Source: Gammaproteobacteria bacterium
GTDB lineage: Bacteria; Pseudomonadota; Gammaproteobacteria; Arenicellales; JAHEKD01
Direction: 5' to 3'
Length of the DNA stretch: 14,176 bases
Assembly: GCA_024638545.1 (NCBI GenBank)
Contig: JAHEKD010000010.1
Location: forward strand, 732-14,907
Shown here: in pieces, positions 6,586 to 13,394 of the stretch
Layout: each line of letters begins with the position of its first letter
Position numbering within the stretch: the stretch's first letter is position 1
Made by a program: the position numbers and the translations under genes
Notes under the pieces: generated by a model
What the model was told of the DNA's origin: nothing
Database searches by the model: none
The model's input: the letters and a program-made list of their open reading frames with translations, nothing else

Positions 6586-7377
6586 ATGGCAAATATGAGA
6601 CTAGAAGATAAAACTGCAATTGTAACTGGAGGAGGCAAGGGTATCGGTGCTTCAATCTGCAATGCATTCGCGAATGAAGGCGCCAAAGTGATTGTTGCTG
6701 ATATCGATATTGAAAGTGCGGATATGCATGCCGAAAAACTCAAGCAAAAGGGTATGGAGGTTGTATCAACAAAAGTCGATGTGACTGATCCTGAAAGTAT
6801 AAACAGTATGGTTCAAACGGTTCTGAAAGACTATGGACAGATTGATGTTTTAGTCAATAATGCAGGTGCCCGTATAATTAAGGGCCTGATGCAGCATAGT
6901 TTGGATGATTGGAACCAGATGATACAAATAAATCTTACCGCACCGTTTATTTGTTCACAGGCTGTGATCCCTCACATGATCAAGCACAACAGAGGAACCA
7001 TTATCAATATTGCTTCAATTGCGAGTTTTATGGGGCGCCCAAACAGGTGTGCATATGTTGCAGCAAAAACAGGAATTCTCGGATTAACACGATCTATGGC
7101 TGCAGATCTCGCAGGTAAGAATATACGAGTCAATGCGATTGCCCCTGGGATGATCGCATCTCCATTTAATCAGTCTTTTGCGCAAAGCTCAGATACCGGA
7201 CCAGCATGGGCACAGGAAAACCTTATCGGTCGTTGGGGGCAACCTGTTGATATTGCAGGCGCAGCCGTGTTTTTAGCGAGTGAAGAATCAAGTTTTATGA
7301 CAGGTACCGAAATTAAAATTGAGGGAGGGTGGCTAGGTGCAAGATCGCGATCCGGGGAAGTACCGTTATGGGATTGA
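6586..7377 (+). CDS. Short-chain dehydrogenase/reductase (SDR, classical type)
   Basis: From the ATG at 6586 the protein has 263 residues. It shows the classical SDR set: nucleotide-binding TGGGKGIG (14-21), DVTD (65-68), NNAG (91-94), Asn116, and the catalytic Ser144, Tyr157 and Lys161 (YVAAK), then the C-terminal GGW. It should oxidise a secondary alcohol or reduce a ketone with NAD(P)(H). An acidic Asp39 (VADIDIES) after the second beta strand favours NAD(H) over NADP(H). The frame is also open from a GTG at 6538 and ATGs at 6544 and 6595. None has a strong ribosome binding site; family N-termini begin close to MRLEDK, so 6586 or 6595 is likeliest. It leads a group with a TRAP binding protein, ALDH and HIBADH-like enzyme. 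Substrate unknown. Confidence 0.92.
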   Translation: MANMRLEDKTAIVTGGGKGIGASICNAFANEGAKVIVADIDIESADMHAEKLKQKGMEVVSTKVDVTDPESINSMVQTVLKDYGQIDVLVNNAGARIIKGLMQHSLDDWNQMIQINLTAPFICSQAVIPHMIKHNRGTIINIASIASFMGRPNRCAYVAAKTGILGLTRSMAADLAGKNIRVNAIAPGMIASPFNQSFAQSSDTGPAWAQENLIGRWGQPVDIAGAAVFLASEESSFMTGTEIKIEGGWLGARSRSGEVPLWD

Positions 7378-7383
7378 TTATAG

Positions 7384-7410
7384 ATATTGACCGGCACGAA
7401 ATTTCAATAT
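7384..7410. promoter_or_regulatory. Inverted repeat ATATTGA-N13-TCAATAT before the TRAP binding-protein gene
   Basis: The 7-bp arms are exact (7384-7390 and 7404-7410) with a 13-bp spacer, in the 82-bp gap after the SDR. It could be a regulator site or an mRNA hairpin. It has no T-run and little GC, so it is unlikely to be a terminator. Confidence 0.3.
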
Positions 7411-7459
7411 GTAATATTAATCATTAATTTAATTCTACAGAGTAAACAGGAGTAACCAA

Positions 7460-8692
7460 ATGTTCAATAAATTTGTAAGTCAAAGCATATCGAGACGTGA
7501 TCTGTTTCGCGTTGCCAGTCGATATGGTCTTAGCTCGACACTGCTGGGAGCAGCAGCACTGACCGGCCCATTGACCTTGTCACGTATTGCAGAGGCAGCG
7601 AACTCGACCTATGAAAAACGTTTCAGTACGCCGGCTAAACATACATTAAAGTTTGGAGCGTCTGGATTCAATGAAAAGAACCTTCTCATTGAACGAGCCG
7701 GCTGTCTTGAATTTGTCCGCGACCTGGAAGAAAGAACTGATGGTGCCATACGCATCGAGTTCATTGGTAATAACCAGATTTGTGGACAGCTCAACTGTGT
7801 GAAAAAGACGCAGCAGGGAATTGTGGATATCTTTGCTGCTTCAACTCAAAATACGGCAGGCGGTGCGCCATACTATAATGTTCTTGACTATGCATACATG
7901 TTTCCCACAAGGGCATCAGAGTACTATTTTCTCTACCACCCGGAAAGTGAGCGGATTTTTCGTGAGCCTCTGCGTCAAAAGCACGAACTGCAATTTTTAT
8001 TCTCGGTGTGCCAGCTGCGAGGTATTCAATTAGGTCTGAAATGGTCAGATAAACCGGATGTCACTACAATTGAAGAATTGTTTGGTACTAAAAATCGTGT
8101 TACCGGAACCCAGCTTGGCCGTATCGCCATGACACTGCTGCAACTGAATCCATCACCTATTGCCTGGGAAGAAACCTTGGATGGCCTCAAGCAGGGACTC
8201 ATTGATGGTGCTGAAACATGGTCCTCAGCAGTCGCATATGCAAACATGGCCCCGGTTGTTAGCCAGGTCATTGATTTGCGGTTTTTCGCAGGTTTTGAGC
8301 ACACTGCAATGAGTTTGCCGGTATTTGAAAGTCTGGAAGGTAATTTACAAGACGATGTTATGGAATCCGCCTATTTTACCCAGGCTTTAATTCAGGGAGC
8401 TCATGAAGCAGCACTAGTTAATACGGTCGGTCATTCCGTACCGCAATTACCGAACACTATATTTGCGAAGAACAATGTCCGGTTTATACCATTATCTGAT
8501 GAAGAACGTTTGAAAGCCGCAAAACTATGCGCGCCCGAATATGTTCCAGAACCCTGGGAAGAATGGCGTGAACGAATAAACGGCTGGGCGGGTGGAATAG
8601 ACACCTACACAGAAATTCACCGAATTGCACGTGAAATTCCTGCGGATACACTGGTAGAAAATGTTGAGCCGCGACGCTGGTGGAAATCCTAG
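7460..8692 (+). CDS. TRAP transporter substrate-binding protein (DctP family) with Tat signal
   Basis: This 410-residue protein starts at an ATG 7 bp after CAGGAGT. A twin-arginine signal is clear: SRRDLF (11-16), a hydrophobic stretch at about 23-40 and an AEAA cleavage region ending near 47. The mature domain has DctP-family features: HTLKFGASGFNEKN at its start, TDGAIRIEF (93-101), QQGIVDIFAAS (118-128), the ligand-arginine region NRVTG with Arg213, and the DGLKQGLIDGAE segment (241-252). It should bind a small solute, usually a carboxylate, outside the cytoplasmic membrane for a DctQ/DctM permease. No such membrane gene occurs in the window, so it is an orphan here. Tat export suggests it folds before export. 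It is longer than a typical DctP (about 330-360), partly because of the signal. Confidence 0.9.
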   Translation: MFNKFVSQSISRRDLFRVASRYGLSSTLLGAAALTGPLTLSRIAEAANSTYEKRFSTPAKHTLKFGASGFNEKNLLIERAGCLEFVRDLEERTDGAIRIEFIGNNQICGQLNCVKKTQQGIVDIFAASTQNTAGGAPYYNVLDYAYMFPTRASEYYFLYHPESERIFREPLRQKHELQFLFSVCQLRGIQLGLKWSDKPDVTTIEELFGTKNRVTGTQLGRIAMTLLQLNPSPIAWEETLDGLKQGLIDGAETWSSAVAYANMAPVVSQVIDLRFFAGFEHTAMSLPVFESLEGNLQDDVMESAYFTQALIQGAHEAALVNTVGHSVPQLPNTIFAKNNVRFIPLSDEERLKAAKLCAPEYVPEPWEEWRERINGWAGGIDTYTEIHRIAREIPADTLVENVEPRRWWKS

Positions 8693-8730
8693 TTTTATTA
8701 TGATGATATAAAAATCAGTGTATATCAAAT

Positions 8731-8760
8731 AAGCATGTGGCGTGGATTCCACATGTTTTT
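8731..8760 (+). terminator. Rho-independent terminator after the TRAP binding-protein gene
   Basis: CATGTGG (8734-8740) pairs with CCACATG (8749-8755), and the flanking AAG pairs with TTT to make a 10-bp stem with an 8-nt loop. Five T residues (8756-8760) follow directly. It lies 38 bp after the TRAP gene stop, so the ALDH and HIBADH-like genes probably have their own promoter. Confidence 0.82.
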
Positions 8761-8805
8761 ATGGTGAGTTTTATGTCAGCATATTTATCCGGACTGATGA
8801 AGATT

Positions 8806-8821
8806 TGTCACCATTGTGAAA
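8806..8821. promoter_or_regulatory. TGTCA-N6-TGAAA, possible second site for the Crp/Fnr-family regulator
   Basis: One mismatch separates this from the core of the perfect dyad near 6460, with the same 6-bp spacer. It lies 21 bp before the ALDH start codon. A lone TGTCA also occurs at 8774-8778. The outer bases do not extend the symmetry well, so this could be chance. Its closeness to the start would fit repression better than activation. Confidence 0.3.
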
Positions 8822-8842
8822 TTTTAATTTTCAATTAAAAAA

Positions 8843-10384
8843 ATGAACGACTCGCATTCAAACAAACAAAATACCATTGAGCAAGTGAAGTCCAGTGCTC
8901 TTGAAACGACACAGCGTTTATCAAATCAAGTGCTTATTAGCGGCAAGCTAACCAATGCGTTATCACATCAATCATTTGATGTCATTCACCCCGGTGATCT
9001 AAGTGTAATCGGGTCTGCGCCTATGTGCACAGAGGCGGACGTAAATGCCGCTGTTGAATCTGCTGAAACGGCCTTTCACAAATGGAAAAAAGTACCGGCA
9101 CGTGATCGTGGAAGAATGTTACAAAAAGCCGCCGATTATGTTGAGAAAAATTCAGTGCTACTTGAACAAGTACTAGCGCTGGATACCGGTAATGCAATTA
9201 GAACTCAAGCGCGTCCGGAAACGGCATCTTCAATTGATTTACTAAGAATGTTTGGCGGATTGGCTGGTGAACTAAAAGGTGAAACAGTGCCTTCAGGCAA
9301 CTCGCAGGTATTACAGTACACGACTCGGGATCCAATTGGTGTAATCGCCGGAATTATCCCGTGGAATGCACCCCTGTTCTTATTTGTTGCAAAAATTGCG
9401 CCTGCTATCGCAGCGGGTAACACAGTTGTTATCAAAACCGCTGAGCAGGCACCACTTTGTGTATTGCTGATGGCTGAAATGATAAACACCGAGTTGCCTG
9501 CGGGCGTGCTGAACATCATATCGGGTTTTGGAGAACAGTGCGGTAAACCTCTGGTGCAACATCCAGCCATTCGCAAGGTCACATTTACAGGATCATTAGA
9601 AGTAGGCCAGGCAATTTCCGGTTATGTAGCCCCCAAGCTTTGCCCGGTTACGCTTGAGCTCGGGGGTAAAAACCCGAGTATTGTGATGGCAGATGCGGAC
9701 CTTGAACTGGCTGTGCCCGGTATTATCGATGGGATGCGTTATACCCGGCAAGGCCAAGCCTGTACAGCCGGATCGCGAGTTTTTATACATGAATCCATCT
9801 ACGACCAGGTGATCGACGGTGTTGTTAAAAAACTCGCAGAAATTAAACTGGGTAACCCATTAGATGAGCAAACGGATATGGGGGCAATCATTTCGGCTGA
9901 ACAATTCAAGCGTACCTTAGATTATATGGAAATTGCCAAAAAAACGCCGGATGCGCGTATTCTATTCGGTGGGAACTGTCCCACAGACGCTTATTTATCC
10001 AGGGGCTATTATTATCCGCCCACTTTACTCGATGGGCTTTCGCTGGAATCCAGGCTTTGTCAGGAAGAGATCTTCGGACCGATAGCAACTGTGTTACCTT
10101 TTTCAAAATTTGACGAAATGATTGATGCTGCAAATAACACACCCTATGGCTTGGCGGCAAACTTATGGACACGCGACCTTTCTCGTGCACTTGAGTATAT
10201 TGATCGTATCGAAGCTGGCTTTGTGCAAGTAAATCAATGTGTGGCGCCTCGATCGAATGTGTCATACGGCGGTTTGAAAATGAGCGGTCTTGGCAAGGAA
10301 TATGCACTCGACAGTATGCTTAACCATTTTACATGCTCAAAAACAGTTTTAATAAATCCCGGCACACCTAATCAAAATCTTTAG
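8843..10384 (+). CDS. NAD(P)-dependent aldehyde dehydrogenase
   Basis: The 513-residue protein has all catalytic features of the ALDH superfamily: PWNAP with Asn175, cofactor Lys198 (VVIKTAEQAP), FTGSLEVGQ (248-256), general base Glu272 (LELGGKNP), nucleophile Cys307 (GQACTAGSR) and Glu409 in EEIFGP. It oxidises an aldehyde to the acid; the motifs place it with betaine-aldehyde/general ALDHs. It is not the CoA-acylating methylmalonate-semialdehyde type (MmsA). The N-terminus has about 25 polar residues before the fold begins. No Shine-Dalgarno sequence precedes the ATG (only AT-rich DNA), which is unusual in this window. It sits after a terminator and 19 bp before the HIBADH-like gene, so those two form an operon. 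Substrate unknown. Confidence 0.94.
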   Translation: MNDSHSNKQNTIEQVKSSALETTQRLSNQVLISGKLTNALSHQSFDVIHPGDLSVIGSAPMCTEADVNAAVESAETAFHKWKKVPARDRGRMLQKAADYVEKNSVLLEQVLALDTGNAIRTQARPETASSIDLLRMFGGLAGELKGETVPSGNSQVLQYTTRDPIGVIAGIIPWNAPLFLFVAKIAPAIAAGNTVVIKTAEQAPLCVLLMAEMINTELPAGVLNIISGFGEQCGKPLVQHPAIRKVTFTGSLEVGQAISGYVAPKLCPVTLELGGKNPSIVMADADLELAVPGIIDGMRYTRQGQACTAGSRVFIHESIYDQVIDGVVKKLAEIKLGNPLDEQTDMGAIISAEQFKRTLDYMEIAKKTPDARILFGGNCPTDAYLSRGYYYPPTLLDGLSLESRLCQEEIFGPIATVLPFSKFDEMIDAANNTPYGLAANLWTRDLSRALEYIDRIEAGFVQVNQCVAPRSNVSYGGLKMSGLGKEYALDSMLNHFTCSKTVLINPGTPNQNL

Positions 10385-10403
10385 TCGAATTGGGAGAAAA
10401 AAA

Positions 10404-11339
10404 ATGACAGAAATAATAGGATTTATCGGTTTAGGAAATATGGGAATGCCAATGTTAGATCAACTATTGAAATCGGAAAAAAAAGTATCAGTTCATGATA
10501 TTTCCGAAGACTCTCTAGCAAAGGCGTCTGAACTAGGTGCAGTGGTAGCGGGTTCTGTAAGCGATGTAGCTAAAGCCGCAAATATCGTGATTACAATGTT
10601 ACCCGCAAGCAGTCATGTGCGCAGCGTTTATTTTGGCAATTCTGGTTTGATTGAATCAGCGCAACTGGGAACACTTTTAATTGATTCATCAACGATTGAT
10701 GTCGACACGTCACGTGAGATAGGAGTTGCTGCTGCAAAAGCAGGGCACGAGATGATTGATGCGCCAGTTACAGGTGGTGTAATGGCCGCACGGGTTGGTA
10801 AATTGAATTTTATAGTAGGAGGCGAGAAAACATCATTCGAAAGAGCAAAACCGGTTTTGAATATAATGGGGCAGAATCTACTCTATGCGGGACCGCAGGG
10901 CAGTGGAATAGGTGTCAAGATTTGTAATAACATGTCTTTAGGTATTTCGATGATAGCTGCCGCCGAAACTTTAATGTTGGCAAAGAGACTTGGTCTGGAT
11001 TTAAAGAGAACCTACGAAATTATATCAAGTGCTTCAGGTCAAAACTGGGCACTGAATAATTATTGTCCCCTGCCTGGTTTTATCGACGGGGTTCCTTCTA
11101 ACAGTGGATATAAACCCGGATTTAGTGCTGAAATGATGCGTAAAGATTTAAGACTATCACAAAATGCCGCTCTTTCTGTCGATGCCTGCACCCCTCTTTC
11201 GGCACATGCCTTGTCGATCTATTCCCATTTCTGCGATAGTGGAGATAGTCAGACTGATTATTCAGGCATTTCTAAACTGATCGGTGGTGATGCCTGGGAT
11301 TACCCATTTAATCCTGAACCAGTAGGGACTTCTGATTAA
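10404..11339 (+). CDS. mmsB: 3-hydroxyisobutyrate dehydrogenase-type beta-hydroxyacid dehydrogenase
   Basis: This 311-residue protein has a Rossmann GLGNMG (9-14), the substrate motif DAPVTGG (119-125), GSGIGVKICNNM with catalytic Lys172 (166-177), and KDL (247-249). The C-terminal half carries the segment typical of 3-hydroxyisobutyrate dehydrogenases (SASGQNW at 209-215, CPLPG at 221-225). It should oxidise a beta-hydroxy acid to its semialdehyde with NAD+ or NADP+. The strongest resemblance is to MmsB, but relatives act on tartronate semialdehyde, serine or other hydroxyacids, so the substrate is not settled. No other valine-pathway gene is present. A GGGAG lies 8 bp before the ATG. The last ~20 residues after GGDAWDYP look like a short non-conserved tail. 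Confidence 0.88.
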   Translation: MTEIIGFIGLGNMGMPMLDQLLKSEKKVSVHDISEDSLAKASELGAVVAGSVSDVAKAANIVITMLPASSHVRSVYFGNSGLIESAQLGTLLIDSSTIDVDTSREIGVAAAKAGHEMIDAPVTGGVMAARVGKLNFIVGGEKTSFERAKPVLNIMGQNLLYAGPQGSGIGVKICNNMSLGISMIAAAETLMLAKRLGLDLKRTYEIISSASGQNWALNNYCPLPGFIDGVPSNSGYKPGFSAEMMRKDLRLSQNAALSVDACTPLSAHALSIYSHFCDSGDSQTDYSGISKLIGGDAWDYPFNPEPVGTSD

Positions 11340-11856
11340 TTCCTGATTTTTTGCTCATACATATCGTAGCGCGTAAATTTACGGGCCCAACAATGTATCG
11401 TTCTACAGGCTGCAGCCAAATCGTAAACAACTGGATCGAGACGGTTAAAAGATGCGTCCTGTATGGGTTTTACGACCCAAGGGCACGCTTTTGGAGCTGA
11501 TGAACACCAGCCCGGATTGAGAGCTCGTCCAGCTTGAGCTCGAAGCGGGTGATGCCTGGCCGTTGGGAAGTGAGGCAGTATTACTCGACAGTGCAGCAGA
11601 AAAAAGCTCCACGTCTCGGTTCTCGGTGCCAGCAGACAGGCGGAGCGCCTTGTGCCGGGCTGGTGGGATCTGTAAAACAGGCGCTTGAAATGTTAAGACG
11701 GGTGAATGCCAAAGCCGTTAATGCTTTTATTCATGCCGCTGTCGAAGTGCCTCTAATGTGGGTCCAGTGCGGACATAACCCGGGAGGGGGGGGATATAGC
11801 TACATACGGCAGAACAATGCTATGCTTCAAAAAGATTAACTTTGGAGAATTCCTAA
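11340..11856. other. 517-bp stretch with no recognisable gene, at the composition boundary
   Basis: I read all frames and recognise nothing. The open frame from 11,534 to 11,839 (101 codons) has no ribosome binding site, an odd composition (many Gly, Gln and Cys), no family resemblance and a run of eight G at 11,786-11,793. I treat it as non-coding or decayed. A short frame from the ATG at 11,394 stops after 35 codons. Two GAGCTC palindromes lie 15 bp apart (11,521 and 11,536). GC content appears to rise across this stretch. It could be the scar of an insertion or the decayed edge of an island. Confidence 0.5.
11844..11847 (+). promoter_or_regulatory. Ribosome binding site supporting a TTG start for the aminotransferase
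   Basis: GGAG lies 9 bp before the TTG at 11,857. The alternative ATGs inside the frame (first at Met55) would delete the N-terminal segment that matches the family, so the TTG is the likely start. Confidence 0.7.
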
Positions 11857-13128
11857 TTGTCCACACAACATGCTCTAAAAAAACGCGCTGCCAGAATCCT
11901 GCCCGCCGGCGGATTTGGAAACTTTGACCCGGATATATTTATTCGCGAAGCGAGAGGTTCTCGTGTCTGGGATGAAGATGGAAACGAATACATTGATTAC
12001 CTGATCGGTTCGGGGCCCATGCTGCTGGGCCACGGTGAACCCGAAGTTCTGGCCTGCGTTCATGAGCAGCTTGACCGTGGCATGACCTTTTTCGCTAACA
12101 ATGCTACAGGTGTGGAGCTGGCTGAGGAAATAGCGCGCGCCGTCGCCTGCTGCGAACAGGTCCGGTATGTGAGTTCCGGCGGCGAGGCCGACATGTATGC
12201 CATGCGCCTCGCCCGCGCCTGTACCGGTCGCAACAAGATTTTAAAGTTCGAAGGCGGTTATCACGGCATGTCGGCAGAGGCCCAGATGAGCCTTGCGCCG
12301 ACGAAACTGCTCAATTTTCCCGCCGCGGTCCCCGATTCCGCCGGGATACCGGAAAGCGTCCGTGAAGGGGTGCTGGTGGCCCCGTTTAATGATATCGAGC
12401 GGGCTGGTAACCTGATCACTGAATTTGCAGACCAGGTTGCGGGGATCATTGTCGAGCCCCTGCAGCGGATTGTGCCGCCAGTTCCCGGTTTTCTGGAAAT
12501 GCTTCGCGAGCAGTGCACGCGTTACGGAATCCTGCTGGTCTTTGACGAGATCGTTACCGGTTTCAGGCTGGCATACGGCGGCGCACAGGCGTATTACGGC
12601 GTGACACCGGATCTGTGCACACTGGGAAAGATAATCGGTGGTGGATTCGCCCTTGCGGCCATCGCCGGCCGGCGTGAGGTGATGGCGCATTTCGACAGGG
12701 AGCAGGTCGGACAGGAGCGTTTTCTTATGCAGGTGGGCACCCTCAGCGGCAATCCGGTTGCCTGCGCAGCCGGACTGAAAACCCTGGAGATTTTACGCCG
12801 CCCGGGACAGTACGACAGGCTGCACGCCACGGGCTCGACAATTATGAAGGCGCTGTCACAGGCGCTGGACGCTGCCGGTCATGCCCATCAGATCGTCGGG
12901 CACCCGAGCCTTTTCGACGTGGTGTTTACAGATAGTGAGGTGAATACCTATCGTGACCTATTCAATGCTGATCAAAACAAGTCAGCGCAGTTCAACGCAA
13001 ATCTGCGGGCAAGGGGAATTTTCAAGGCGCCTATGAAAGTCTACCCCTCACTGGCGCTAACGGACGAAGATATAGCCGAAACGATTAAGGCCATAGAGGA
13101 AGCCGCCAATGAATTGACGGCAGTCTAG
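11857..13128 (+). CDS. Class III PLP-dependent aminotransferase, glutamate-1-semialdehyde 2,1-aminomutase type
   Basis: This 423-residue protein begins at TTG. The fold shows RVWDEDGNEYIDYL (36-49), SSGGEADMYAMRLAR (106-120, cofactor phosphate region), KFEGGYHG (130-137), VFDEIVTGFR with Asp230 against the pyridine nitrogen, and the Schiff-base Lys258 in LGKIIGGG. Length equals HemL (about 426-430). The usual HemL N-terminus (PGGVNSPVR) is replaced by PAGGFGNFDPD, and the glycine-rich segment has GGEADMYAMR in place of the common GTEATMSAIR. It is therefore more likely a catabolic HemL-like aminotransferase than the tetrapyrrole enzyme. GC content and codon use are higher than in the upstream genes. 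It follows the 517-bp gap, so linkage to the ALDH/HIBADH operon is uncertain. Confidence 0.9.
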   Translation: MSTQHALKKRAARILPAGGFGNFDPDIFIREARGSRVWDEDGNEYIDYLIGSGPMLLGHGEPEVLACVHEQLDRGMTFFANNATGVELAEEIARAVACCEQVRYVSSGGEADMYAMRLARACTGRNKILKFEGGYHGMSAEAQMSLAPTKLLNFPAAVPDSAGIPESVREGVLVAPFNDIERAGNLITEFADQVAGIIVEPLQRIVPPVPGFLEMLREQCTRYGILLVFDEIVTGFRLAYGGAQAYYGVTPDLCTLGKIIGGGFALAAIAGRREVMAHFDREQVGQERFLMQVGTLSGNPVACAAGLKTLEILRRPGQYDRLHATGSTIMKALSQALDAAGHAHQIVGHPSLFDVVFTDSEVNTYRDLFNADQNKSAQFNANLRARGIFKAPMKVYPSLALTDEDIAETIKAIEEAANELTAV

Positions 13129-13394
13129 CCGCAATTCCCACCAGCTGATCCTCCTTAAACCATAACTAGCCTTCGGCGGACAATCGCCCAAACACGCATC
13201 GATTGATTGACCCAAAATTCCAACGCCTGGTGAGAAATATGGTCAATCCATCATGATCAGACAGCTTTTGTCGATAGGCTGCCGATCCGGTAATGTTGAA
13301 AATCACAAGGCGCCGGTCGTTTTGGCAGTGCGCCTTGAAGCGTTCTACGCAACTTGTTTAGCTGTAACACGGATACCAGCGGGGCTGCGCACTA
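13129..13394. other. Convergent intergenic region between the aminotransferase and HEAT-protein genes
   Basis: No gene is seen in these 266 bp. Both flanking genes end here. AAGGCGC (13,309-13,315) and GCGCCTT (13,332-13,338) form a 7-bp inverted repeat with a 16-nt loop, but no T-run follows on either strand, so I do not call a terminator. Confidence 0.4.

Noticed and set aside
10404..11339. Valine-degradation operon
   Set aside because: The ALDH upstream is not of the methylmalonate-semialdehyde type, and no acyl-CoA dehydrogenase, enoyl-CoA hydratase or hydrolase gene is present.
11534..11839. 101-codon open frame as a real gene
   Set aside because: No ribosome binding site, no recognisable family, unusual composition and a poly-G run inside it. 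It is probably a chance frame in decayed DNA.
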